Positions 1-11,312 of a stretch of 64,000 bases of DNA are shown here, in pieces. The notes under the pieces are model-generated. The model had not been told where the DNA came from, did not search any database, and saw only the letters and a program-made list of their open reading frames with translations. Made by a program: the position numbers and the translations under genes. Each line of letters starts with the position of its first letter. The stretch's first letter is position 1. This DNA is from Diphasiastrum complanatum (Eukaryota; Streptophyta; Lycopodiopsida; Lycopodiales; Lycopodiaceae): NCBI GenBank assembly GCA_029204225.1, contig MU832645.1, forward strand, positions 1-64,000, written 5' to 3'.

Positions 1-990
1 ACATGAACTCTAAAAAGTCTGATAATTCGAGTGACGAATTTGAACACGAATTTGGTAACAAGAACCAAGCTGACGACAAGAATATATCTATGGAGTCAAC
101 CATGCACAAAATTCATGGCCATACCAAGGTCAGTATGACAGAAGATATCATTCTACCAGATTCTACTAATTGAGCTTGCACCTGGCAGATTTGTGCATGT
201 TTCAAAGTCACTTGGAGAATCGGAATTAGCGGAATTTACTGAATTGTTGAAGGAGTATCAAGATGTTTTTGCCTGGTTGCTCGACGATTTGAAAGTTATA
301 CCTGCATAATTCGGAGAGCACCGTATTGATCTTGAAGAAGATGTTGTACCTGTTCGACAGAAACAGTGTCGTCTCAATCCAAAGTACTCCCTCATGGTTA
401 AGGACGAACTCAACAAGCACCTTAAGGCAGGTATCATTTATCCCGTCTTAAGCAGTGAATGGGTTTCACCCATTGTTGTTGTTCCAAAGAAGAAGACTGG
501 CAAAATACGAATATGCCATGATTTTTGCAAGCTCAATGCTGCCACAAGGAAGGATCATCATCCTCTGCCCTTCACTGATTCTATCTTAGTTTAGGTTGCT
601 GGTCAAGAGCATTACAGTTTCTGTGACGATTTCTCTGGTTATAATCAGGTTGGATTGAGAAAGGAGGATCGTTCAAAGACCACGTTCACTATGGATTGGG
701 GCACTTATGCCTACAACAAAATGCCCTTTGGTCTTTGCAATGCACCAGCGACTTTTTAGCGAATCATGATGTTAATTTTCGCTGCCTTCCTAAGAACTTT
801 TCTTGAAATCATTATTGATGATTTCTGTGTATATAGTGATATAGAGACACATCTACAGAAGCTGAAACTTACATTGCAATGGTGTCAAGATACTTGTTTA
901 TCCCTTCATCCAGAGAAATATTTTTTCACTATGAAAGAAGGAATTTTACTTGGACACAGAATATGAGAATTATCAGTGCTAGACTGAGAT
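1..990 (+). pseudogene. Ty3/gypsy reverse transcriptase remnant
   Basis: One reading frame (codons starting at 1 mod 3) encodes the pre-RT linker and reverse transcriptase palm of a Ty3/gypsy Pol. Visible blocks are EYQDVFAW near 255, SPIVVVPKKKTGKIRICHDF near 466-525, NKMPFGLCNAPATF near 715-756 and the catalytic box IIIDDF near 811-828, where most elements have YVDD. In-frame stops lie at 307-309, 592-594, 757-759 and 964-966, so no functional enzyme can be made. RNase H and integrase are missing: homology ends near 990, and the protease lies off the left edge or is lost. It is a dead fragment of a polyprotein that copied element RNA into DNA. Confidence 0.9.
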
Positions 991-2050
991 GTATATTTTG
1001 TGAACCCCATGGAAAATCCCAAAAGATGGAAAACCAGGTGGGAGCTAGTAATTTAGACTTTCTCAACTTTAGTTATGTTTTTTATTAAAGAGGCCTCCTA
1101 TTATCATATAAGAGGTGGAACCCAAATTTTTATAGAATGGAGTTCACTCAATTGTAAGAGGTGGAATCCAAATCCTGTTAGAATTGGATTCACCAGGTCG
1201 TGGGTATACATAGAGGCCTCCTCCACGAGTTTCCAAGAACTAGATATTGTACTGAAATGCTATTGCATTATTAATTGAAGATCCTCCTATTTGCATTTCC
1301 ATCTATGCTCCATTTTCTATGTTTGGGTACTGATGTATGAATGTGTTTTGTTGTTGATTCTTCCCCTTTGAAGTTTGGTTTCGTGAGTAAGATCAGGTAG
1401 ATGTACAGGGCCTTGTGGTAGATCAATACCATTTTGATCTGATGTTACTTTGTGCTTGACTCCTGAGGAGTTCTTGTGACAGATGTTGAGTGATAATTGT
1501 AATAAGCACTTTGTAGAATTATAGATCTTAGTTAATTTCAGTTTTGTTGATTCTGGTGATTTCAAAAGGATTAGTTTTTGGATTAGTGTAGCAATAGTCT
1601 ACAATCTGTAAGAACTCAAAAAATATTTAAAACAGACTGTAGAACGTAGGCATTCGAATTCTAATAGATCCAGATTGAAGTTGAGCATCCATTATCAATA
1701 GGATCGAGATCAGGCCGTAAATGTACTAATTGACAAGCGGTACATCACCATTGCATTACCACAATACTGCAAACCATAGAAGTTTAGAAGCAAGCAAACC
1801 TTGTCGACTAAAAGTTGGCTAGAATCTGTTAATTGTCAGAAGAAAAGCATGTAGAGACCATATAGAGAATAATAGCAAACATTGGCACCGCTGCTCCTGA
1901 TAATCTTTTTTCATCTTTCTTAAGAATTTGTTTCAACCAGTTTATTTTTTGATTCTCAGAGCTTTTGTTTGTCTGCATGCGTTTTTACATTCATTTTTTC
2001 CTCCAGGAGGAAGACCTGTTGGTTGAACCGCTGCTTTAAAATCTTAAAAA
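991..2050. other. Non-coding, LTR-like DNA
   Basis: No convincing gene. The stretch at about 1010-1060 (GGGAGCTAGTAATTTAGA) resembles the sequence near 38385 (AGAAGCTAGTAATATCTCC) downstream of a gypsy gag, so part of this may be the LTR of the element whose RT lies just upstream. Short open frames here lack recognisable domains. Confidence 0.35.
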
Positions 2051-2400
2051 AAATATATCTGACGTGCACCCGACGCCCAACTAAAAAATTATGTTCGACG
2101 ATTGCATCCGACGACATGCATCTGACGATTCAAAGCAATTTTATCTGATGTTGCATCTAACGAAATCCTATCCAAATTTTGCATTCGACGACTTGTTAAG
2201 AGAATTGCATCTTTCCATCCGACGATTGCATTTGACGAAATCCCATCTGATGTTACAACCTTGCATCCGACGTTGCATCCAATAAATTGCATCCGACACA
2301 GTCCTTACCATTTTCCATCCGACATTGTCAATCCAGTTGCATCCAACACTATCAGTATTGTTTTGCATCCGACACTCTCAGTGTTATTGCATCTGGCATA
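2051..2400. repeat. Degenerate TTGCATCCGACG repeat cluster
   Basis: The core GCATCCGAC or a one-base variant recurs at least ten times at irregular spacing (examples near 2104, 2260, 2271, 2289, 2318, 2366). Antisense and sense short ORFs across it are by-products of the repeat. A second, shorter cluster of the same core lies at 27745-27840. Confidence 0.7.
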
Positions 2401-2509
2401 CCATTTTTTATAGAATTCCTATCAAAAATCTAATTCTATTCTAAAGTACTATCAATCACATATTTCAAAAAATATCAAAAAAAAAAAAACTCGAATCAAA
2501 TCAGTTCTC

Positions 2510-3149
2510 ATGGCCAACTTACCAGAAGAAGTTATGGATGAATTCACACCGACCACTCATCCACATGATGGTGTTATCGTCTTAGATCTCAGGTAAATCA
2601 AGATCCTAGACCATCCAGATGGACACCTAATCTTGACGATCAACTTGTTCAACGTGCTCACCATACCGCAAGATCCGTAAAAACACCTCGATTGGAATTA
2701 TCGAAGTTTGACGATAATGTGGACCCTCATCAATTTTTACAAGTCTTTGAGAATGCATGCAAAGTATATGTCGAATATATTGACAATGCAAAAGTCCAAC
2801 TTTTTCAATGACCATGGTATATAAGGCATGAGAGTGGCTTTTTAACCTCGATCGTGATGATCGACAAGAGTCTTTCATTAAACGCTTCCAACCTTTTAGA
2901 CTCACAGAAAGCCCATTTGTACGCCTTAGTAATATAAAAATAAAAAAAGATGAACGTGTACGTTACTATATCGAGTGCTTCAAGCGCCTCAGAAGTCAAG
3001 TCCAAGAACAACCAACTGATAAAATGTTGATTATATGGTTTATAGTTGGCCTTCCAAGACGCATCCGGAAAGAGCTTAAACCTAGCGAGGAGTATTTTAC
3101 TCTTAAATCCACCATGTTCAGTGCCATTCGTGAAGAAGATGAAGGGTAT
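2510..3149 (+). pseudogene. Ty3/gypsy gag remnant (copy 1)
   Basis: Retrotransposon gag (capsid) homologue. An ATG at 2510 opens in one frame. The conserved part then runs as PRLELSKFDDNVDPHQFLQV from 2686 in a second frame, and from about 2802 in a third (FNLDRDDRQESFIKRF, YYIECFKRL, VGLPRRIRKEL, FSAIREEDEGY). At least two frameshifts and several stops make it dead. The same protein occurs at 37402-38061 (open frame) and 39480-40010 (broken); all three share the block around YIE(C/R)(F/L)KRL and end near A-I-(R/H)-E-E-D-E-G. Gag homology stops at 3149, where unrelated CACTA-derived sequence on the other strand begins, so this copy was cut by an insertion or rearrangement. Confidence 0.85.
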
Positions 3150-3152
3150 TAG

Positions 3153-4965
3153 GATGTTAGTTAATGTCCAAGATACTTTTGGGGCATGGTCTTCACCATC
3201 CTTTATCCAATATTCTTTTTTGATGTTTGATTCTTTTAGATCGTGCCTTGCAACAATGGTATCTTTTTCACCAATCAAGTGTTTCCAAATAGATTCACCC
3301 ACATTTTTAAATATGTGCATGGGATCAAGTAGGTGATTAATCAAAAGGTTATTCCAATATTCCAAACGATGGCTCTATAGATAATCTTTTCATACCATTG
3401 ATTGGCTTTGCTTGAGACTCCTCCCATAGTTTTCGCCAATCTTCCACAGACATCCTCTTTGGAGGCATATCTCTCTCTCAACTCTTCCTCCAAAACCTAT
3501 CTATGAGTGTCTCTAAATGGATGGCCTTCATGCAAGTATTTACAATGATTTTCATAAACAACTTTTTTGAGACTATAAGAGTATCTTCCCACAAGATTTG
3601 CCCCACACAAAAATCAAGCATTTTTTCCAGCTGTTGAAAGCCTGTGCCCAACAAATGGATACTATCAATCACTATTAAAAAAAGTATATGTCAAAGAATA
3701 ATTCTAGCCATTGTAGTATGTCATGTAAATGTCAAAAATTACTAGTTGTATGTAATTGTAAACAAACTCCTATATACACAAGATAGACATTGTTTGAATG
3801 ATTACCTGAGCATTCACCTAATCCTAGATAGTCATGCATTGTCCACATTACAATGGCATGTAGTGTAAACTGCCTCTCATGTAAGGGGCGCGAAATGTCT
3901 TATGCTTTTATCCGCTTCCACAAATCTTCCAACTTGTCAATAAGCAGCGCAAGATACACATCCATGTTCTTAACCTTGCGGTGGCCAGGAAGTAGAAGTG
4001 CCAACATAATGTGTCCCTTTTTTGTACTCAACCAAGGAGGAATATTATAATTTACCAAGCAAACAGGCCAAATGGACCACGTAGTTGCTCGTACACCAAC
4101 GAGGTTCACACCATCTGTTGCAAGACCAAATCTCACATTTCTTGACTCATTGGCAAAGCTTGGATACTCTTTGTTGATGTGTTTCCATGCAGGTGAATCT
4201 TAAGGTACCCTCATCATCCCATCCATAGAGGTATGATGTGCATGCCAGTCCATAAGTTGTACAAGAGATTTACAACAAAATAAACGTTGCAATCGTGGAA
4301 TTACTGAAAAATGTCGTAAAATTTTTCACAAAATGGTTGTCCCTTGCGAATCATTTCTATATCGAGGAGTATCACAAATGGGACATGTCTTGAGTGATTT
4401 GTATCTTCCTCGATATAAAATACAATCTTTTGGACATGCATGATATTGCTTGTAGTCCATCCCAATGTTAGACAACATCTTTCGTGTCTCATCTCTTGTC
4501 TTAGGCATGACATTCCCTTCTGGGAGAATTTTCTTTTTCAATAGTCTTATGTACATGACAAAAGAAGTCATTGTAAAAACATTATCACTAGATGTCCAAA
4601 TTGTAAATTTTGTTTCAAAGCAAAAATGACAAGTAGATGAAATTTTTTTTACTCAAATAATGATGTGAGGCTTTGGTCACTCCATCTATATAAAAGTAGA
4701 GAAGTCGCCAAACGAGATGTCTTTGCTCCAGGATACAATGCGGTCTTTGATTCTTCTCGCAATTTATTTTCTTCTTTAAAAAAAAGTGCCTCCTCATCTT
4801 GTTCATTGTGTCTAGCTGCACTATTGTTCTCATACATATCATCCAACATGTCTCCCATGACTTCAAATTCTTCATTCATTGAAAGCTCATTTTCATCGTT
4901 GGAACTTGTTTGCAAAGAAATAGATCTAGATGAGCTAGATTCAGATGCATTAGTCTCTGGATTAA
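3153..4965 (-). pseudogene. Tnp2-like CACTA (En/Spm) transposase remnant
   Basis: Pieces of a Tnp2-family transposase follow each other on the minus strand. From high to low coordinates: ALYPGAKTSRLATSLLLYRW (about 4700-4760); an LPEGNVMPKT block followed by the cysteine cluster HACPKDCILYRG and CPICDTPRYR (4326-4571); RFGLATDGVNL, NIPPWLSTKKGHIML and a VYLALLIDKLEDLW block (3900-4136); an RQFTLHAIVMWTMHDY block near 3850; and DPMHIFKNVGESIWKHL with DTIVARHDLKE near 3240-3340. Order and spacing match the family, but the frame changes repeatedly and stops intervene. I could not identify CACTA termini or a target duplication. The right part joins directly to an LTR at 4970. Confidence 0.85.
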
Positions 4966-4969
4966 TGTG

Positions 4970-5509
4970 TGTTGGGGGTATTCTCAACATATTGTAAATA
5001 AATAATATCGGCCAGTAAAATGTGTTGCGAGGGCATGGCATCCTGCACATATAAGCCCATGGCCCAATGAGCACGCAAGTTGAGTTGTAAATAAAATAAT
5101 AGACTTGGGCCCCTTTTTAATTAAAATAAATTTGAGGCCCAAAGTCAATTTTAAACTTAGAGTTTACTTTTTTAGATTTGGGTCCAATTTTGGACTCAGA
5201 TGAATCTTGTGATTTTTTTATTGTACTTTTTGTGGACCCTTGGATCAAGTTGGGTCCAAGATGAATGGTTAGGATCCATGTGAATATCAGCCAATAGGAT
5301 TTTGGGGCAAGGGCCTTCCCCATTTATAAAAAGGCACCATTTGTACTCTAATTTCATGCTTAATGAGAAGGAGGAAACTCTAGCATTTTTGGAAGAGAAG
5401 CATCCTCATTTGCTATTCACTACTTGCTAATGTTCTTGTTTGTATTTGGTGGGACGACAGCCTTCATTTCCACTGCGGCCTAGACCTACTCTGTTCTATT
5501 CTCTCATCA
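4970..5509 (+). mobile_element. LTR (family A), plus orientation
   Basis: A 540-bp segment starting TGTTGGGGGTATT and ending CTCTCATCA, followed two bases later by the primer-binding motif TTGGTATCAGAGC. TG...CA ends plus an adjacent initiator-Met tRNA site define a 5' LTR. A reverse-complement copy covers about 40680-41119, and the 3' end plus leader recur inverted at 9062-9175. The segment from about 5060 to 5340 is nearly the same as its partner at 40750-41060. Confidence 0.8.
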
Positions 5510-5512
5510 GAT

Positions 5513-5598
5513 TGGTATCAGAGCTACAATAGTGGTATCAGAGCATAAAGCTTTTAGAACGACATCATAACATCATCTTCCAACAATGGTATCAGAGC
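5513..5598 (+). other. Primer-binding site, present three times
   Basis: TGGTATCAGAGC, complementary to the 3' end of plant initiator tRNA-Met, occurs at 5513-5524, 5533-5544 and 5587-5598. The first is the expected site two bases after the LTR; the other two are extra copies within 75 bp. Confidence 0.85.
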
Positions 5599-5599
5599 C

Positions 5600-7830
5600 C
5601 ATGGTTTAGGATTTACTAGAGTCCAACATTAAAATACAGGATTGTGAACAAGTGGATTTGAAAAAACTAGGAATGTGGAACAAGATGGGTGGATCTTGAG
5701 AACCTAAGTTCAGGAACATAGGCTCAAGGAGTTGAAGAAACATCGGAATTAGAAAACCAAAAGGCAAAGTGGTAGAAGGTTGGAGAATGTAGATTAAGTC
5801 TAGATCTGAGAATTTGGTGAGAATTTGGGGAGAATTTGAAATTGGGAAATACATATGATGGGAGTATGGGAAGATAAGAGATGGGGAATATAAAAGTTTT
5901 GTGAATGTGGATCTGGGAAAACCAAAAAATTGGAAATGTGCAGGAAGCAAGTCAAAAGACGAGATCTTGGAATATAGAACAAAAGTGGGAATTGAGAAAT
6001 ACAAATCATGATGAAAGTTTGGGGAACACAAGGAATGTGTAAAGAGTACCAAATTGGGAGTTTAGATAGGGGGACTGCTAAGGCTGTAGAGACAACAACA
6101 TCCAGGATTTCGAGCTCAAGTTTTAGGAGGAGAAGTGTTAGTTTGGATTTGCCCTCTAGACAATAGTTTTAGCAGGTAAAGATCGCCTAAATTTGAAGTG
6201 GGCGAACTTAGATAACAAGTTTTGCACGTCTGGGAAATGCAAACTAGTTCTGGAGGTGTTTTCTTAGTTTCTTAGTTGTCTCTTACCTGAGTTCGCCCCT
6301 TTGATATCTTGTGTAGACATGTTTGCTTGAATAATGGTAAATTAGGTGAACCTTTGATATCTTGTGTAGAAATGTCTGCTTGAATAATGTTGAGGTTTTG
6401 GCCTCTAAACGCTCCCTAGAAATCTAGTTTGTTGTTTTGACAGACTGCTTCTAACTTGGCACAGACAAATTTGGAAAGGACTGTTACAATAGGTTTAAAA
6501 ATAATTTCCTTTGTTTTTGTGGGGGATTAGTAGTTCAATAATAGGCCCACACATCCATATGTTCAAATCATACACAACACAAGCAAAAGATGCAATAAAA
6601 TTTACAAAACAGCCACTAAAAACTAGTGACGAGTCTCTACAACAAGAGCAAGTAAAAAGAAGTAAAAACAAGAAATATTGGCAAGGATTTGGCTCCCCGG
6701 CAATAGCACCAACATTGTCAAGAAGAAGTCAGACTCATCCACCTCCTCCTAGATCGTGTGTAGTACGTGGAGTGGGCTCAATCCTAGGAGCCTTGGAGAT
6801 GCTTGTGCAACCAAAATAAGCAATATACTACTACTACATGCAAGCAATGTTGAAAGAACAACAAACCATAACCAAAGAAAACACATTAACACTCTTCTCC
6901 CTCTCTTTCTCTCACTCCTCTCCTATGTCCCACTCTTTTCTCCTCTCTCTAACTTTGGCTCCACACCCTCCTGCTCTCTCTCCAAGCAACACTAAATTAG
7001 AGAACCTCAAGATTAGTGAAGCTTATGGAGTTTTCTTTCCACCTTTGCTTATGAGACAAGATAATACAAGTCTCAAACTACCATACAAGAACTTGACTTT
7101 GACTTTTGCTTAAATTTTTTAAGTTTAAGTTAAACTTTGAGACTTGCTAATTCTAATTTCTTGCCTCCTAATGACTAATGGCCCCCACAAGTTGGAATTA
7201 CACTTGCAGGATGCCAATGTGGGCCTAACTATAGATGGGCTCTTCAAGGTGGACTTATGCACATAGGATGCCATGTTTGGGCCATTGATTACAAAATAAA
7301 TATTTACAAAGGCTCTTTCCTTACAAGGTGCCTCTTTCCTAAGTTATCATGGGCTCCATTGAAATGCCCCATAGCCCTTTTGCTCCAACCTTCACACTCC
7401 CTGAAAAATAGTGCGCTAGATCTGCCAGCAAAATCGCCTCCAAAACAAACTGTCAATTTTTTTTATTCAAAAAAGTGAAAAAAGAACTTGTAAACATCGG
7501 TTGATAGCCTATTTTTTTTTAATGTCTAGATGGGCAGGAGGTACATGTGACGTAGCTTGCCCTCTCTCAAGATGCTACGTGTCAAATTGTAGGTCAAATA
7601 GACAAGAAACAAGAAAGTTGTGATACTCAACTACAATAGCCCAAAAAATGGTGCAAAATCTGACTTTTTGACGAAATGAGAGATTGTGAACATTTTTTCA
7701 CGGGCTAGAGCCTTCTTGGGTAGCAATTTAGTACCCACAATGACCTAACAAAATCTCAACGCAATCCGAGACCTGTAGGTAAAGTTATGTGCAATTAAAG
7801 TGCTGTTTCTTTTTTCCTTTATAGGTAGAG
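5600..7830. other. Retroelement leader-like DNA without a recognised gene
   Basis: Follows the family A LTR and primer site, so its first part is probably the untranslated leader of that element, but no gag or pol is detectable. It holds purine-rich tracts (5640-6060), a CT-rich tract (6890-6990) and a short tandem repeat (6298-6389). The motif CTCCCCGGCAATAGCACCAA near 6693 resembles a phrase common in plant LTR DNA. The open frames here show no domains. Confidence 0.5.
6298..6389. repeat. Two-copy tandem repeat, period 53
   Basis: CCTTTGATATCTTGTGTAGA begins at 6298 and again at 6351, each followed by a near-identical 19-bp continuation ending GCTTGAATAATG. Confidence 0.85.
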
Positions 7831-7832
7831 AT

Positions 7833-8940
7833 GGACTTGTAAAACATTTTTGAAAAATTCCATTCCCCAAATTGCAAATTAGTTGACCTATTGGGTTCTG
7901 GAGTAGCAGCACTGGATGTTCTCTAACACCTTGAGAAGTTGTATCTGCCACTTTTCCCCTTCAAAAACCCCAAGAATCCTACAAAAATTAGAGATTTCTC
8001 CTTTGTTTTTTCTAGAACGAGACATTCTCTCTCTAGAACGAGGCTCCCATACCAAGCCTTGCACTCCAATCTCCAAGAGCTCCCAAAACTTTGATGGCCG
8101 GTGTGTAAAATGATCTACTCAATCGTAGGTGACCTCCTCTTGAGTCTATCTGATTGCTATTTAGGACCTGGGACACATGGCTACTATGGAGGGGTGACCA
8201 ATCTCCATGGTTCCATGAAATCCACTACCCACAATCAGTGCATGACTCTGAGACACCACCCCGAAGCCTCGTCATGGACCTGTGACACTAACAATCACCC
8301 CAGCTAATCATTGACTAGCTGCTCATCGTACAAAGGCATATCTGCTGCTGACGACTAGGGTCCATACAATCATAACTTCGCCTACTAATATCCTATTAGG
8401 CAGTCACCTGTAAAACGTTTTTGAAAATCTGTTCCCCAAACAACAAATTAGTTGACCTCTTGGACTGGAGCAGTAGTGTTGGAGGTTCTCTAACACCTTG
8501 AGAAGCTGTATCTCCCACTTTCCCCCTTCAAAAACCCAAGAATCCTACAAAAATCAGAGGTTTCTCCATTTTTTTCTAAAATGGAACATTCTCTCTCTAA
8601 AACCAGGCTCTGATACCAAGTCTTGCACTCCAATCTCCAAGAGCTCCCAAAACTTTGATGGCTGGTGGGTAGCATGATCCATCCAACCGTAGGTGCCCTC
8701 CTTTTGAGTCTATTTGATTGCTATTGTGGGCTTGGGACACATGCCTGCCATGCAAGGCTGATCAATCTCCATGGTTCCATGAAATCCATTACCCGCAATC
8801 AATGTGTGACTCTGAAACACCACCTTGAAGCCACGTGATGGAGATGTGACACTAACGGTCACCCAAGCTAACTACCAATACCCGTTGTTGATGACTAGGG
8901 TCCATACAGTCATAACTCCGCCTACTAATATCATGTTAGG
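7833..8940. repeat. Tandem duplication of a unit of about 570 bp containing an LTR end
   Basis: Unit 1 (about 7833-8400) and unit 2 (about 8409-8940) align along their length: both start TGTAAAAC(A/G)TTTTTGAAAA, share ACACCTTGAGAAG, CTTGCACTCCAATCTCC, CAATCTCCATGGTTCCATGAA and GACTAGGGTCCATACA, and end near CCTACTAATATC. Unit 2 carries an intact minus-strand primer-binding site (8607-8618) where unit 1 has a decayed one. The unit is therefore an LTR edge plus leader of a minus-strand element that was duplicated head to tail. Confidence 0.85.
8607..8618 (-). other. Primer-binding site (minus strand)
   Basis: GCTCTGATACCA on the plus strand is the reverse complement of the initiator tRNA-Met site. 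On the minus strand it reads TTGGTATCAGAGCC after a segment ending GTGCAAGAC, as expected just inside a 5' LTR of a minus-strand element. Confidence 0.7.
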
Positions 8941-9061
8941 AGGTCACACTGGGTCACTGGCTATGATGCACCAAACCCAACTAGTCCCTTGGTGTCCATC
9001 TCGGTTGTTGGAAATGTTATGATGTGGCTCTGAAAGCTTTACGCTTTAATACCACTATTGT

Positions 9062-9175
9062 AGCTCTAATACCAATTTGATGGGAGAATAGAATAGACGA
9101 GGTCTAGGCTATAACGAAAATGAAGGTCATCATCCTACCAAATAAAAACGATGAATAATAATAACTGTAATAGTA
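9062..9175 (-). mobile_element. Inverted partial copy of family A LTR end and leader
   Basis: Read on the minus strand, this matches the end of the 4970-5509 LTR and the start of its leader (TAGACCTCGTCTATTCTATT, then CCCATCAAATTGGTATTAGAGC, then CTACAATAGTGGTATTAAAGC in shifted form). Similarity is lost above about 9175, so only the last part of the LTR is present. The primer motifs carry G-to-A type changes. Confidence 0.7.
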
Positions 9176-9179
9176 GGAT

Positions 9180-10178
9180 TTGGATTACTTTGAGAACAGA
9201 ATGGAAGAGCAGTTCTGATACGTGTAGTTACTGAATGTCAGCGTAGGTGTCATTGACATCCATGAAGAAATGCTAAAAGATTAGGTGTCTGAGACAACCA
9301 TGCATTTCCCCGTTACTGATACTCATTACAATAAAAGAAGAAGAGTGAGAGTCAATAAACATTCAACACGATTGCAATGAGATAGAACAAGAACGATTAT
9401 GTATATTCAATGTTGTAATAACAACTATCAGATCACAAGACAATCGCGCTGATAAGCGCGTGATCCTACTTACAAAAACAAGTCAATTGATATAGCTCTA
9501 AATACCTTACTCTCTCTTTATGATCTCTCACTCTGAGGAGTAAGATACTGTGAAAACCAGTTTTGGTCGTTTGATCTTTGTCTGTGTTGTATTGAATTGG
9601 ATTGAATTGAATTGTCTTGAATTGTATATGCATCTCTCGTCATATCATCTATAAATGGTTGTTGGATGATCTTTGTTATTCTAGTTTACAATTACAAGAT
9701 CATTAACAATTGTTTAATTCATCAATAGATTGATTATTGACAGAGCGGGAAGATCTAGACAGGCTATACTTCTCTCTCTTTGGTCTCTCACTTCGACATT
9801 TTTCTCTCTCTCTTCGGTCTCTCACTTTACATTTTTTGGCTTTTTAAGACGACGTAGAATGCATTGTCGCATTTTGGAAAAATGAGAAAAAGCCGACAAA
9901 TGGTTCATTTGTTGAAGTAGACTAAAGAGTCACATTTTGAGAAAATGCGAAAAAAAGCGAAAAAGCCGACAAATATTTTACTTCTTTGAATTACTTGAAA
10001 AGAAGTCACTGTTGAAAAATTGTGGCATTTTTTGGAAAATGCGAACTGTGCGACAATCAGTTGATTTTTATAGACTGTTGTGAAAACAGTTCATTTCTGT
10101 AGACTGCTTTGAGAGAGTGATTTACATTAGTGAAAAAGAGGGCAGTCAGGATGAGTAGGAGAAAGAATAACTCCAACA
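9180..10178 (-). mobile_element. 3' LTR of a copia element (family F), minus strand
   Basis: On the minus strand the LTR starts TGTTGGAGTTATTCTTTCTCC directly after the polypurine tract at 10179-10190. It holds AT-rich blocks with GCGAAAAA and GTCGCATTTT motifs (9850-10060), also found in the solo copy at 57500-58519 whose start is TGTTGGATTATTCTCC. The lower boundary is not sharp; I place it near 9180. Confidence 0.65.
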
Positions 10179-10410
10179 CTCCCCCTTAAGCTTACTACTA
10201 TGAATCTGAATTAAGATTGAGATTTAACATACCTACTAAAGTAGAATGTTTATCTCTTGACAATGGTTTTGTCAAAATATCAGCCAACATATTGTCTGTA
10301 TGACAGTAACTTAGTACAACATCTTTATTCTAAACTTTTTCTCTAATAAAATGAAATTGAACTTCTATGTTTTTAGTTCTAGTATGAGTACGTGGGAGTT
10401 TTGTTGTCAC
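10179..10410 (-). pseudogene. Copia RNase H 3' end and polypurine tract
   Basis: Read on the minus strand, the piece contains HFIREKV, then DNMLADILTKPLSRDK, the classical C-terminus of a Ty1/copia RNase H, then a stop and the polypurine tract CTTAAGGGGGAG (10179-10190) that primes plus-strand DNA. The LTR follows at once. Only the last 65 or so codons remain, and homology stops near 10410, so the rest of the element is lost or replaced. Confidence 0.8.
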
Positions 10411-10933
10411 TCATCCAGTCGAGCTTCCTCGAAATTACTTGCTGAAAATAGTTAGGAAAAGTCGTTAGCTTCACAAAAAGTGGAAACATGTTCTATTAAC
10501 ATTCGATAGTTTGAACACCTTCGACACTCTTTTTCATTGTCAAACCTGACTATTAGCCATTCACGTATATTTCTGTAGATTGTGTAAAAACACAAGTAAA
10601 ATTATAGACACTTGATGTATGAATGGATGTAGATTAAAGATAGATTATGAATATAAATCCGACAACGGTGACATTTTTTGGCCCGTTTCATGTATATTTG
10701 GTTACCAAAAAGCAAAATGGTACTTCATCAATCTCTTCATTGGCCATTATTTTTAGTCTTGATGGAAAAATAAGTTGTAGACTAAAGCTATAAAATAGAT
10801 TTAATTCAAACAGATTTGGATGACAAGTTGTTGTGGACATGACATTCTCAACCATGACTACTTAAATTTCAACATCGGAGCATTCAAGCTTATCAAACAA
10901 GCTTCTTCATTTTTTAGAGCAAAAATGTTCAAG
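10411..10933. other. Repeat-derived spacer
   Basis: No gene. The stretch 10500-10640 (for example TGTAGATTGTGTAAAAACAC) matches the LTR-start region at 58380-58490, so it is another fragment of family F inserted beside the copia end. The remainder up to the inverted repeat at 10934 is AT-rich without recognisable content. Confidence 0.5.
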
Positions 10934-10970
10934 CATTAGGGCCCTTTTTGGACTCAAAAAGGGCCTCTTC
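10934..10970 (+). repeat. Left terminal inverted repeat
   Basis: 37 bp, identical to the reverse complement of 18023-18059. The repeat is itself a hairpin: arms 10940-10950 (GGCCCTTTTTG) and 10955-10965 (CAAAAAGGGCC) with a GACT loop. Confidence 0.9.
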
Positions 10971-11312
10971 CTTGCCTAAAGAAGTTTTCTAATCATAATT
11001 AATTTAGTGCTAATCAATCCTACATGGCACCTTTATCTTGGGTTACCATACAAGGTGAGCAAGAGTTAAGGCCTAAATGTAGGTCTCATTTTCATAGACT
11101 ATTGTAGGTTATTTGCATAGACTATAATAGGCAACTAATAGGTAAGTTACAAATTACAACTAGAGTAGGGTTAGTATAGGACGACCTTTCATTGTCCTAA
11201 CTACAATAGGACCCTAGGGATGGAAACTAGTATATGCCTAATAAAGCTTATATCATGGTTAGTTCACATTGAACTTTGACACCATTTGATTAAGGTATAT
11301 TGTAATGTTCTA

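Noticed and set aside
1317-1565. 82-codon minus-strand ORF
   Set aside because: No domain, low coding character, in LTR-like DNA.
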